Below, in pieces: positions 56,351-64,000 of a stretch of 64,000 nt of DNA; position 1 is the stretch's first letter, and every line of letters starts with the position of its first letter. This stretch comes from Phycisphaerales bacterium (GTDB taxonomy: Bacteria > Planctomycetota > Phycisphaerae > UBA1845): assembly GCA_020852275.1 (NCBI GenBank), contig JADZBE010000027.1, forward strand, positions 81,760 to 145,759, written 5' to 3'. The notes under the pieces are model-generated. The model saw only the letters and a list, made by a program, of their open reading frames with translations, ran no database searches and was not told the origin of the DNA. Both the position numbers and the translations under genes were made by a program.

Positions 56351-57748
56351 TCAATCCAGCTCCGCGATCTGCTGGTACGCCGGCACGTCCGCGTTCCAGC
56401 CGCCTCGCGCGTTCAGCTCGCGTGCGAGATGCCTGGCGGACTGCTCCTCGCCGTGCGTGAGAAAGACCTTGTGCGGCGGTTGGCGGAAGTGTCCGATCCA
56501 GCGGAGCAGGTCGGTGCGATCCGCATGCGCCGACAGGCCGAAGATCTGCCGGACTTTCGCGCGGACGTCGTGGAGGCGGCCGAGAATGCGCACCTGTTCG
56601 CTGCCGTCGAGGATCTCCCGCCCCAGCGTGCCTTCCGCCTGATACCCGGTGAAGCACACGGTGCAGCGCGGGTCGGCGATGTTGTGCGCGAGGTGGTGCT
56701 TGATGCGCCCGGCGTTGCACATGCCGGATCCCGCCATGATGACGCAGCCGCGCAGGCGGTTGATCGCCTTGGACTCGCGCTGCGACGCGATCAGCTTGAA
56801 CCCGGGGAAGTCGAACAGCGATCGCCCGGAGGCGAGTATCTCCATCGCCTCACGGTCCATGTGCGATTTGAAGCGATTGAAGACCTCCATCACTTCCGCG
56901 GCCATCGGACTGTCGAGGAACACGAGCACGTCGGGGATGCGATCCGCGACGGCGAGCCGCGCGAGGCGGTACACCAATTCCTGCGCCCGCTCGACGGCGA
57001 AGGTCGGAATCAGCAGATTGCCCCCGCCCTCCAGCGTCTCGTTGATCGCCGTGGCAAGCTGGTCCTGCACGTCGCCTCCCTCCACGTGATCGCGGTCGCC
57101 GTAGGTGGATTCCATCACCACGTAGTCCGCTTGATCGAGCAGCGTCGGATCCTTGATGATCGGCTTGTCCCATTGGCCCAGGTCGCCGGAGAAGACGATC
57201 GTCGTGGTTCGCCCTTCGCGCTCGGCGCGAACTTCGATCATGGCCGAGCCGAGGATGTGCCCGGCATCGTGCCAGACGGCTGACAGCCCGCTCCCCAGCG
57301 ATTGCACGCGTCCGTAAGGAACGGGCTTCAGCAGCGGGATGACGCGCTCCACGTCGCGTCGCTTGTAGAGCGGCTCGTCAGCGTGCGGCCCGCAGCGCCC
57401 CTCGCGCTCGTGGCGTTTCTGCTTGAATGCAGCGTCTTCCTCCTGAATGGCCGCGGCGTCTTCCAGAATGATCCGCGCCAGCTCGACGGACGGCGGCGTG
57501 GTGTAGATCGGGCCTTTGAACCCGGCCTTGACCAGGCGCGGAATCAGACCGCAGTGGTCCAGATGCGCGTGCGTCAGCAGCATGGCGTCGAACGTGCTAG
57601 GTGCGATCGGCGGCGGCTCCCAGTTGCGGCACTGATACGCACGCTCCTGAAACAAGCCGCAGTCGATCAGGATGCGCGCGCTCCCGTTTTCCAGCGCGTA
57701 GCACGATCCCGTCACCTGCCGCGCGGCCCCGAGGAAATGCAGTTTCAT
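56351..57748 (-). CDS. Beta-CASP-family metallo-beta-lactamase RNA/DNA hydrolase
   Basis: 465 aa. MBL core: HFLGAARQVTGSCYAL, LIDCGLFQE, LLTHAHLDHCGLIPRL (HxHxDH), DAGHILGSAMIEV and VFSGDLGQWDKPI. The beta-CASP insert follows, with ESTYGDRDH, LLIPTFAVERAQELVY, VIMAGSGMCNAGRIKHHL, GLSAHADRTDLLRW and VFLTHGEEQSARHLA. This is the YSH1/CPSF73-like exonuclease group (RNA maturation or decay). ATG 57748 has GGAAGG upstream. It lies 39 nt after the ABC-F gene stop and is probably co-transcribed with it. Confidence 0.93.
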   Translation of the reverse strand: MKLHFLGAARQVTGSCYALENGSARILIDCGLFQERAYQCRNWEPPPIAPSTFDAMLLTHAHLDHCGLIPRLVKAGFKGPIYTTPPSVELARIILEDAAAIQEEDAAFKQKRHEREGRCGPHADEPLYKRRDVERVIPLLKPVPYGRVQSLGSGLSAVWHDAGHILGSAMIEVRAEREGRTTTIVFSGDLGQWDKPIIKDPTLLDQADYVVMESTYGDRDHVEGGDVQDQLATAINETLEGGGNLLIPTFAVERAQELVYRLARLAVADRIPDVLVFLDSPMAAEVMEVFNRFKSHMDREAMEILASGRSLFDFPGFKLIASQRESKAINRLRGCVIMAGSGMCNAGRIKHHLAHNIADPRCTVCFTGYQAEGTLGREILDGSEQVRILGRLHDVRAKVRQIFGLSAHADRTDLLRWIGHFRQPPHKVFLTHGEEQSARHLARELNARGGWNADVPAYQQIAELD

Positions 57749-57786
57749 GCGTGTCCTTCCCACAACTACCAGCGGCGCTGCGCCGG

Positions 57787-59784
57787 CTACTGGTATTCAG
57801 CGCGTTCATCCCAGGCGCTTTGCAGCACGGTCAGCTCGTGCTTGATCGCCTCGATTGACTCCTGCAGCTCCTCCACCTTCTCCGCGTCGCGATACACCGA
57901 CGGATCGCTGAACCTCTCGCCCAGGCGCGTCAGCTCCTGCTCGTGCTCGTAAATCTTGATCTCAATGGCCTCGATGGAGATCGAATCATACCTCGCCCGG
58001 TCGCGTGCGAGCGGATCATCGCGCCGCAGCTCTTCCCGCGTCGCGCTCGGAGGCGGCTCCCCTTTGGATCCTCCGCGCTGCGCCGCGCCGTCGCGGCGTT
58101 TGTCGGACGGCGTCGCGCGGGGCGTGGCGTCCTCCGCCTCTTGCGCCGCCTGCGCCGCCTTCGCCTGCTCGCTCTCCAGCGTCTCGATGTACGTCGTGTA
58201 GTTGCCGGCAAAGAGCCTGTGCCCTTCGGGGCGCATGACGAGAAGCCGCTCAACGATGCGGTCGAGGAAGTAACGGTCGTGGCTGACGGCGATGATCGTT
58301 CCCGGGTAGTCCGCCAGCGCCTCCTCCAGCGCCTCGCGCGAGGGGATGTCGAGGTGATTCGTCGGCTCGTCGAGCACGAGGACGTCCGGGTTGGAGAGGA
58401 TCAGCTTGATCAGCCGCACGCGCGATTGCTCGCCGCCGGACAGCTTGCCCAGCGGCTTGAAGACGTCCTCCCCGGTGAACAGGAACGCACCGAGGTGGTT
58501 GCGCACGTGCTGCTCGGAGAGATGAGGCTGGTCCGCGCGGATTTCCTCCATGATCGTGCGCGACGGATCCAGCTCGGCGGACTCCTGTGCGTAATACCCG
58601 ATGGCCAGCTTCGAGTCCCAGCGCACCGTGCCCTCGTCCTGCGGGACGACTTCCAGAAGAATCTTCAGCAGCGTCGATTTCCCCGTGCCGTTGGGACCGG
58701 TGATGCCCAGGCGCAGCCCTGCGGCGACTTGCAGGTTCAGACCGGCGAACAGCCGCTTTTCGCCGTAGGATTTGCCCAGATCCTCCACGCGGAGAATCTC
58801 GCCGCCCTTCGCGCGCGTCTCCGTGAAACGCAGGCGGACGCGCTGACGGTGGGCCGGGCGCTCGGTGACGAACTCGCCCGCGGCCAGCCGGCGCTCCAGG
58901 CGCGTGCGGCGTCCCTGCGCCTCCTTGCTGCGCTGCCCGGCGAGGAAGCGGGCGATGAAGTCGCGCTCCTTCTCGATGAACTCGCGGTCTTTTTCGTACT
59001 GCCGGTCCAGCGTCAGTCGGCGCATCTCACGCGCCTGATGATAACTGGAGTAATTGCCGGGGTACGAGTGCGCGCGGCCGCGGTCAATCTCGACGATGCG
59101 GTCCGCCAGCCGATCCAGCAGGTAGCGGTCGTGCGAGATGACGACGACGCCGCCGTCGTGCCCCTTGAGGAACTTCTCCAGCCAGCGCACCGCGTCGATG
59201 TCGAGGTGATTCGTGGGCTCGTCCAGGAGGAGAAACCCGCGCTCGCGCAGCAGCAGCTTGGCGAGCGCCGCCCGGCACTTCTGCCCGCCGGACAAGGCGC
59301 TGAGCGGCAGGGCGTTGTCCGCCGGCTCGAAGCCCAGACCGCCGAGAATCTCGCCGACCCGAGCCTCGATCTTGTAACCGCCCGCGGCCTCGAAACGCGC
59401 GTGCAGGCGATCGTACTGCTCGAGCAACTCCTGCTGCTGCGGACCGTGCTCCAGCAGCGCAAGCCGCTCGGACACGTCGTGCATGCGGTGCTCGATGTCG
59501 AGCAGCTCGGTGAACACCTCGGCCACTTCGTCGTGAAGCGAGTTGGCGAGGTTCAGTTCGGGTTCCTGTGAGAGGTATCCAACCTCCAGACCTCGCGCGC
59601 GGGTGACGGTTCCGAGGTCCGGCGCGAGCTGTCCGGTGATGAGGCGGAAGAGCGTGGTCTTGCCGGCACCGTTGGGGCCGACCAGCCCGACGATTTCGCG
59701 GTCCCCCAGTTCGAGCGAGAGGTCGCTGAGGACGACGCACTGTCCGAACTGGCGCGTGACGTTTTGTATGCTGATGACGCCCAT
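57787..59784 (-). CDS. ABC-F family ATPase (Uup/EttA-like)
   Basis: 665 aa, with two ABC modules and no membrane segments. First: VGPNGAGKTTLFRLI, LSGGQKCRAALAKLLL, FLLLDEPTNHLDIDA. Second: GITGPNGTGKSTLLKIL, LSGGEQSRVRLIKLIL, VLVLDEPTNHLDIPS. A linker rich in Arg, Glu and Lys (FIEKERDFIARFLAGQRSKEAQGRRT) is the ABC-F signature insert. A charged coiled coil (EAIEIKIYEHEQELTRLG onward) forms the C-terminus, as in Uup. Such proteins act on ribosomes or branched DNA. The true start, ATG 59784, is set by family length; the frame extends upstream to 59967. Confidence 0.94.
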   Translation of the reverse strand: MGVISIQNVTRQFGQCVVLSDLSLELGDREIVGLVGPNGAGKTTLFRLITGQLAPDLGTVTRARGLEVGYLSQEPELNLANSLHDEVAEVFTELLDIEHRMHDVSERLALLEHGPQQQELLEQYDRLHARFEAAGGYKIEARVGEILGGLGFEPADNALPLSALSGGQKCRAALAKLLLRERGFLLLDEPTNHLDIDAVRWLEKFLKGHDGGVVVISHDRYLLDRLADRIVEIDRGRAHSYPGNYSSYHQAREMRRLTLDRQYEKDREFIEKERDFIARFLAGQRSKEAQGRRTRLERRLAAGEFVTERPAHRQRVRLRFTETRAKGGEILRVEDLGKSYGEKRLFAGLNLQVAAGLRLGITGPNGTGKSTLLKILLEVVPQDEGTVRWDSKLAIGYYAQESAELDPSRTIMEEIRADQPHLSEQHVRNHLGAFLFTGEDVFKPLGKLSGGEQSRVRLIKLILSNPDVLVLDEPTNHLDIPSREALEEALADYPGTIIAVSHDRYFLDRIVERLLVMRPEGHRLFAGNYTTYIETLESEQAKAAQAAQEAEDATPRATPSDKRRDGAAQRGGSKGEPPPSATREELRRDDPLARDRARYDSISIEAIEIKIYEHEQELTRLGERFSDPSVYRDAEKVEELQESIEAIKHELTVLQSAWDERAEYQ

Positions 59785-60236
59785 GTCGAATCGCGCGGTT
59801 CCTCGCGCTTGCGTAGCTCGTCGCGCTGAAAAAGCGTGCGGCAACGTATCACGAACCGCTCCAGCGTGCATGGGCGCGTGCGTCCCCTTGAATTGAATCC
59901 CTGCTCTCTGCCTCCACGCGACTCCGCGTGAACCTCTTCCCCGTCTGGTACAGACCGCAGATCTCAAGCACAGGCGCTGACAGCGCGGAGAAGTCCATAT
60001 CCGAGGGTGCGGATGGTGCGACCGGGCAGTGCTTGCTCCGCCCGCTGCGGCCGGTCTCGGTTCAACGCCATGCGCGGGGCGCGGCGGTTCTGCAATCTTG
60101 GACTTATCGGACTTTCATGTGTCGCGCTCAAGCTGTTGCATCGTCTGTCGCTGCAAGAACATGCGCTACCTCAGAGCCACTTCCGGCTCCCTGTGATAAT
60201 TGTCGTTTTCTTCCGCACGAAACCGCAGGTGTTCAC

Positions 60237-60250
60237 CATAACATGTTATG
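60237..60250. promoter_or_regulatory. 14-bp perfect palindrome, candidate operator
   Basis: CATAACATGTTATG is its own reverse complement and lies in the only strongly AT-rich island of the panC-abcF gap. A dimeric transcription factor site is plausible; no matching regulator was identified in the window. Confidence 0.45.
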
Positions 60251-60395
60251 TAGTAATACCTTATGACTCGATCGCCCTCCATCGCAGTCGCGGAGGCGGT
60301 TTGACATGCACCCTGTTCTCGATTACCGATACCCATTCAGAAACAACCTTTCACCGCCTTGACCGGAATCTCGGTCCAGACGTCAGCGAATCATG

Positions 60396-60458
60396 CGGCT
60401 TACACAAGCCGTGGCGCACTTCCGGGTTTGGAGAAGTCCAAGCCCGGAAGTTGTTTTT
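60396..60458 (+). terminator. Orphan rho-independent terminator with preceding hairpin
   Basis: The stem is ACTTCCGGG-T-TTGGA (60418-60432) against TCCAA-G-CCCGGAAGT (60437-60451): 15 continuous pairs including one G-U, with a GAAG loop, followed by TGTTTTTA. A second hairpin, CGGCTT-ACAC-AAGCCG (60396-60411), lies just upstream. It ends a rightward transcript before panC begins. Confidence 0.88.
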
Positions 60459-60524
60459 ACACCCGTCGCTTGCGGAAACTCACAACCCTGACGCATCCGC
60501 ACGCCACGCCTTATCATCGCCGGC

Positions 60525-61391
60525 GTGAGCGAGCGACCCATGCTGTGGAAGACCGTGGCTGAAGCGCGCGAAGGCGTCCGCACAGCGCAGCGCGCGGGGC
60601 AGCGCGTCGGGCTGGTGCCGACGATGGGCGCGCTGCACGAAGGGCACGCCTCGCTCATGCGCGCGGCGCGGCGCGACTGCGGCTTTGTCGTCGTCACGCT
60701 CTTCGTCAATCCCGCCCAGTTCGCGCCGGGCGAAGACTTCAACCGCTACCCGCGCACGCTCGAGCGCGATCTCGACCTGATGGCCGCGGAGGGCGTCAGC
60801 GCCGCCTTCGTGCCGGATGCAGCGGAGATGTATCCCCGCGGCGCCGCCACGACCGTGCACGTGTCCGGATTGACCGACGGGCTGTGCGGACCTCTGCGCC
60901 CGGGGCACTTCGACGGCGTCGCCACCATCGTCGCCAAATTGTTCAACGCCTTGCCGGCGGACGCGGCCTACTTCGGCGAGAAGGATTATCAGCAGCTTCA
61001 AGTCGTGCGCCGGCTGGTGCGCGACCTGAACATGCCCATCGACATCATCGGCTGCCCGACCGTTCGCGAGCCGGACGGACTGGCGCTCTCCAGCCGAAAT
61101 GCATATCTGTCACCCACCGATCGCGCCCAGGCCGCCTGCCTCAGTGCGGCACTCTTCGAGGCGCAGCGCCGCATCAGCGAAGGCTTGCGCGACCCCGCGG
61201 CCATCATCAGCGGTATCCGCAAGTGCATCCTCGCGGCGGGCCCGGCAGTGATCCAGTATGTCGAGATCGTCGATCCGCAGACGCTGCGCCCCCTCAACAT
61301 CATTGAAGGCGAAGGGCGCATCATCCTGGCCGTGCTCATCGGCACCTGCCGCCTGATCGACAACGTCGCGGCCACCGCGCCGGGCGCTTAA
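60525..61391 (+). CDS. panC: Pantothenate synthetase
   Basis: Joins pantoate and beta-alanine with ATP. 288 aa from GTG 60525; ATG 60540 is a shorter alternative. VPTMGALHEGHASLM is the HIGH-type ATP site, followed by VTLFVNPAQFAPGEDFNRYPRT, FGEKDYQQLQVVRRL and CPTVREPDGLALSSRNAYLS, all diagnostic. The gene starts 67 nt after a strong terminator, so it needs its own promoter unless the hairpin acts as an attenuator. panB and panD are not in the window. Confidence 0.95.
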   Translation: MSERPMLWKTVAEAREGVRTAQRAGQRVGLVPTMGALHEGHASLMRAARRDCGFVVVTLFVNPAQFAPGEDFNRYPRTLERDLDLMAAEGVSAAFVPDAAEMYPRGAATTVHVSGLTDGLCGPLRPGHFDGVATIVAKLFNALPADAAYFGEKDYQQLQVVRRLVRDLNMPIDIIGCPTVREPDGLALSSRNAYLSPTDRAQAACLSAALFEAQRRISEGLRDPAAIISGIRKCILAAGPAVIQYVEIVDPQTLRPLNIIEGEGRIILAVLIGTCRLIDNVAATAPGA

Positions 61392-61508
61392 CGTGCCGTA
61401 CCGTAGCGGACCTGCGATTCCTGACTGGATTCGGCGACACTTGGAACCCGTGCGCGATGTTCGGAACGGGCATGGCCATAGTTCTGGGCGGTGCCGGGAA
61501 TGTGCCCG

Positions 61509-61575
61509 CATGGCCAGGCGGTCGCGGGCGGATCCGCCGGCGAATCGAGGTCCGCGGCGCGACCGCCAGGCCATG
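61509..61575. repeat. Long imperfect inverted repeat downstream of panC
   Basis: The 18-nt arms CATGGCCAGGCGGTCGCG (61509-61526) and CGCGACCGCCAGGCCATG (61558-61575) pair with one mismatch. The region 61392-61704 contains no supported gene. Confidence 0.65.
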
Positions 61576-61607
61576 CCACCCGGTTTGCCAAGATGGGTGG
61601 TCACACC

Positions 61608-61688
61608 CTTCGGAACTCGCGTGCGATGCTCGGAGCTCGCGTGCGATGCTCGGAGCTCGCGTGCGATGCTTGGAACCCGCCCGCGATG
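61608..61688. repeat. Four tandem copies of a 20-bp repeat
   Basis: The unit is CTCGGAGCTCGCGTGCGATG. Two central copies are identical; the first (TTCGGAACTCG) and last (TTGGAACCCGCCCGCGATG) are diverged. Related sequence occurs at 61440-61470 (ACTTGGAACCCGTGCGCGATG). It lies directly before the DUF2752 gene. Confidence 0.85.
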
Positions 61689-61704
61689 CCGGTACGCTGT
61701 CAGC

Positions 61705-62187
61705 ATGTGCGAATCCGGTCACATCCGTGGCGTCCCGTGGATCGCGCGCGTGCCGGCGATGCGACCCGCGCGGGCGCGGCTGATCGCGGCGGGCGTGGCG
61801 GGTGCAGGCGTTTTCGTGCTGACTCTGGCCGCGTGGCTGACGCCCGACCCTTCGGGCATGGGCACGCACCGCCAGCTCGGTCTGCCGCCGTGCAACATGG
61901 TGATCCTCACCGGTCACCCGTGCCCGTCGTGCGGCATGACCACGGCGTTCGCGCACGCCGTCCGAGGCCGGTTCCTCTCCGCCCTCCGCACGCAGCCCGC
62001 GGGCTTCCTCCTGGCGCTGGCGACGATGATCGCCTCCGCCGCCGCGCTTTCCACGCTTACAACGGGCAAGGCATGGTACGTCAACCCGTTCGTGTTCACT
62101 CCGGCCCGAGTGGCCGCCACGGCGGTGACGATCGTCTTGGCGTCGTGGGCGTACAAGCTCGTCGCATGGCGCATGGGCGGAGCATGA
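61705..62187 (+). CDS. DUF2752 family membrane protein
   Basis: 160 aa from ATG 61705 (ATG 61759 is an alternative). Three membrane segments are apparent: LIAAGVAGAGVFVLTLAAWL, FLLALATMIASAAAL and VAATAVTIVLASWAYKLV. Between the first and second lies LTGHPCPSCGMTTAFAHAVRG, the C-x2-C-G-hydrophobic-TTA motif typical of DUF2752. Function unknown. The repeat-rich DNA upstream gives no clear ribosome site. Confidence 0.85.
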   Translation: MCESGHIRGVPWIARVPAMRPARARLIAAGVAGAGVFVLTLAAWLTPDPSGMGTHRQLGLPPCNMVILTGHPCPSCGMTTAFAHAVRGRFLSALRTQPAGFLLALATMIASAAALSTLTTGKAWYVNPFVFTPARVAATAVTIVLASWAYKLVAWRMGGA

Positions 62188-62553
62188 AACACCTGGGCGC
62201 ACAAGGAGCGCACAAAACAGGCGTCGGGAGATGCGGGACGCCCGACAGTCCGTGATGAACGTCGAGACTCGTCCTTCCCGCGCGGGCGGGAATCCAGCCT
62301 CGTCATTCCCGTGCATGCGGGAATCCAGCGGTTTTGCAGACTCTCCCTGCCTCCGGTTCATCCCAGCGCGCGGCCTGTAATCGCCCCGGACCGGCCCTTG
62401 TCGGCTCGAAAAGCCCATAACGCCATACAAGAATCGACATTTCAGTATTGAAAAAAAAAAAAAAGCCGGACTACGCTCCAAGACAGGGAACCCTGATCGG
62501 CGCATCACATCCGCGCCGGCGATCCGGCGCGGCAGGGGGCGGGCCGGACATGA
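62188..62553. repeat. Intergenic region with paired REP-like palindromes and a 14-A tract
   Basis: CTTCCCGCGCGGGCGGGAAT (62274-62293) and ATTCCCGTGCATGCGGGAAT (62305-62324) each continue as CCAGC, two half-units in direct order. A run of 14 A lies at 62451-62464, exceptional for this base composition. No gene with a ribosome site is seen. Confidence 0.75.
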
Positions 62554-62700
62554 CCTGCGCACCTCGTGCGGGAGGCATCCCATGCACGTCGAGCGGAAAA
62601 AACCCCGCGCACCTTGCGCGGGAAGCACCCCGCGCACCTCTTATGGAGAGCACCCCGCGCATCCTGCGCAGGAAAAAATCTTACGCACCTCGCGTAAGAA
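62554..62700 (+). repeat. Array of six imperfect hairpin repeats, period about 25 nt, before a secreted-protein gene
   Basis: Six units begin near 62554, 62580, 62604, 62629, 62654 and 62680. Each has the pattern (C)GCGCACCTYGCGCGGGAAGCACC: a self-complementary core around a CACCT-like loop, then a GGA/A-rich tail. The last unit is the perfect hairpin CTTACGC-ACCTC-GCGTAAG (62679-62697), ending just before the AAAGGAGGG ribosome site. It is likely part of the 5' untranslated leader. Confidence 0.75.
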
Positions 62701-62712
62701 AGGAGGGTCCAG

Positions 62713-63294
62713 ATGGACTTCATTATTGGAGGCAGACGCGCGGAAGGATCGGCGAGAGGCCGCCGCGCGGGCTTGAGGTCTTGGAGGGATTCACGCACTT
62801 CGTGTGCAGGCTCGGCCCGCCGCCCGCGCTTCGCCGGGCTGTCGGCATGGCGCGTGTTGTTGCTGCTGCTGTGCGTCGCGGGGCTGGCGACCGCGGTGAT
62901 GGCGACGGATTACACGTGGATCGGAGCGCAGAATGATTGCTCGCTCCCGTATTACGATGCGGCGTACTGGTCGCCGGACCCGGGTTGGCCCAACTGTTGT
63001 GATGACGAGGCGTTCGTGTCGGACGTGTGCGACGATGAGGATTCAGTCATTGAAATGACGGTGTCCGGATTGTCCGGTGCAGGCATTGAGCAACTGACGA
63101 TCAACGAGGGCCCGAATGAACACGCGGGGCAGGCCGTGGTGTTTCAGAACGTCGATCCGTACAGCGGCTACCCCGTGCTCAAGTGCGAAGTGTATGTCGT
63201 GGACGCCACGAATGCGGAGGACAACGACGTCACGGTTCAAGCGGCCTCGTATGCGATGATCCAGACCGTAAACACATGCATTTGCTCGAACTGA
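62713..63294 (+). CDS. Secreted Cys-containing protein of unknown function
   Basis: 193 aa. AAAGGAGGG precedes ATG 62713. An unusually long basic N-region (about 45 residues) leads to the hydrophobic core WRVLLLLLCVAGLATAVMA, so this is an export signal with an extended front. The mature part begins DYTWIGAQNDCSLPYYDAAYWSPD and has regular Cys, Asp and Val-rich beta segments (SVIEMTVSGLSGAGIEQLTIN). It resembles the start of large planctomycete adhesin-like or beta-helix proteins. Unrecognised. A paralogous-looking start follows in the next gene. Confidence 0.72.
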   Translation: MDFIIGGRRAEGSARGRRAGLRSWRDSRTSCAGSARRPRFAGLSAWRVLLLLLCVAGLATAVMATDYTWIGAQNDCSLPYYDAAYWSPDPGWPNCCDDEAFVSDVCDDEDSVIEMTVSGLSGAGIEQLTINEGPNEHAGQAVVFQNVDPYSGYPVLKCEVYVVDATNAEDNDVTVQAASYAMIQTVNTCICSN

Positions 63295-63323
63295 AGTGGG
63301 CAAGTGAGAGGAGAAACAAACGT

Positions 63324-64000
63324 ATGAACAGGAATACGCAACCATACGGGAATTGCGCGGTCATTCGGCCGCGCTGTGCGGGAGGATCCCGAGGCCATCG
63401 GAGCGTCGCGCTGCTGTTGCTCTGCGCGCTAACAGGATGGGCAACTGCCAACCCCGCGAGCGGTTCGGAGTACCGAGTCAAGGCGAGTGCGTCGGGTGAA
63501 CACTGGTACCTTTATACAACATGGGAGATAAAGGTTGGAGGCGTCTGGAGACCAGCGCAAGAGGGTGAGTATCCTGATGGTGACGACTCCGTCTACATCC
63601 CCAACAACCTGCTGGTCTGGGTGGCCGGCGCCAGCGGCAATGGATACATCGCCCACGAAGAGGCGCACGACATCTATGTCTGCGGCGACGGTGAAACCAG
63701 CGGGAGCTTCGCCGAGTGCACCAGCAGCGACGGCGAAGGTGTCATCAAGATCAACGGCGGCTCCTCGCTGACGCTGCACGCTGATTCGATCGTCAATGGA
63801 GACATCTATTTCGAGGAGTTCCCCACCGCGTCCTCCGAAGACTGCGGCGAACTGCGGATTTCGCGCGGGCCCTGCGAGACCGATCCGCTCAAGATCACCG
63901 GGCGCGGCGGGCGCATCCGCAGCACCGGGCGCTGCGGCAGCTTGGAGGCCGCCACGCAGAACGCGGAGCTGCGCCTCAGCGGGGAAACACCGGGAACGCC
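63324..64000 (+). CDS. Secreted protein, 3' end beyond the window
   Basis: It starts at ATG 63324 with GAGAGGAG upstream, 29 nt after the preceding gene, and the frame stays open to the last base. An extended basic N-region precedes VALLLLCALTGWATA, the same style of signal peptide as its neighbour. The following sequence has VNGDIYFEEF, LRISRGPCETDPLKITGRGGRI and similar strands reminiscent of parallel beta-helix or autotransporter passenger repeats. At least 225 residues are visible; the C-terminus and any sorting signal are unseen. Function unknown. Confidence 0.7.
   Translation, partial: MNRNTQPYGNCAVIRPRCAGGSRGHRSVALLLLCALTGWATANPASGSEYRVKASASGEHWYLYTTWEIKVGGVWRPAQEGEYPDGDDSVYIPNNLLVWVAGASGNGYIAHEEAHDIYVCGDGETSGSFAECTSSDGEGVIKINGGSSLTLHADSIVNGDIYFEEFPTASSEDCGELRISRGPCETDPLKITGRGGRIRSTGRCGSLEAATQNAELRLSGETPGT

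Larger units (their letters stand above)
59785..60524. other. 740-nt intergenic region with regulatory signals, no protein gene
   Basis: The open frame 60007-60528 (plus) lacks a ribosome site, has atypical composition and runs through a strong terminator, so it is rejected. The region is partly AT-rich (about 60190-60260). It holds a 14-bp perfect palindrome (60237-60250), a TTGACA (60301-60306), a small hairpin and a very strong terminator (60418-60458). A short RNA transcribed rightward is likely. Confidence 0.55.

Noticed and set aside
60007..60528. 173-aa open frame before panC
   Set aside because: No ribosome site, unusual composition, and it runs through a strong terminator hairpin.
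62554..62700. Possible CRISPR array
   Set aside because: Units are imperfect, only about 25 nt in period, with no unique spacers and no cas genes; better read as hairpin repeats.

Overview
The window is high-GC bacterial chromosome, most likely from a member of the Planctomycetota, perhaps Phycisphaerae-like (inference). The pointers are three secreted pseudopilin-type proteins with the [19 protein letters not shown] leader usual in that phylum, an exosortase/EpsI pair, an alginate-export-type barrel, a GH127 glycosidase, lpxA (a Gram-negative envelope), and many short intergenic palindromic repeats. No tRNA, rRNA, CRISPR array, transposase or phage gene was recognised. Both window edges cut through genes.

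Region 1 (1-13.9 kb): a truncated nucleoside deaminase and uvrA. Then a minus-strand operon of a TolB-like lipoprotein, a CsgG/LpoB-like lipoprotein, a 68-aa protein and a Xer recombinase that ends at a terminator. Then a PTS EIIA-like protein, a prolyl oligopeptidase lipoprotein, ispE carrying an apparent repeat-derived insertion, and a SpoVG-zinc-ribbon fusion.

Region 2 (14-24.8 kb): an alkaline-phosphatase-superfamily enzyme, a VKOR-thioredoxin fusion, an orphan response regulator bracketed by repeats, the translationally coupled epsI-exosortase pair, kynU, a cysteine-packed secreted protein, murQ and a DUF554 membrane protein.

Region 3 (25-41.9 kb): pyrH and frr, a dicarboxylate/amino-acid symporter, a Wzz-like coiled-coil membrane protein, a pseudopilin, an RND efflux adaptor and pump, a ComF-like phosphoribosyltransferase, an SPFH-GYF protein and a twelve-repeat kelch-like secreted protein.

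Region 4 (42-54 kb): GH127, an outer-membrane barrel with small lipoproteins, two tandem near-identical pseudopilins, lpxA, a type-4 uracil-DNA glycosylase and an alpha/beta hydrolase.

Region 5 (54-64 kb): a 22-codon lysine-rich ORF with a consensus promoter, a perfect Shine-Dalgarno, a 190-nt structured 3' region and a strong terminator, which is the most unusual locus in the window. It is followed by infA, a beta-CASP metallohydrolase, an ABC-F ATPase, an orphan terminator or sRNA locus, panC and a DUF2752 protein. The window ends in two secreted-protein genes preceded by a six-unit hairpin array.
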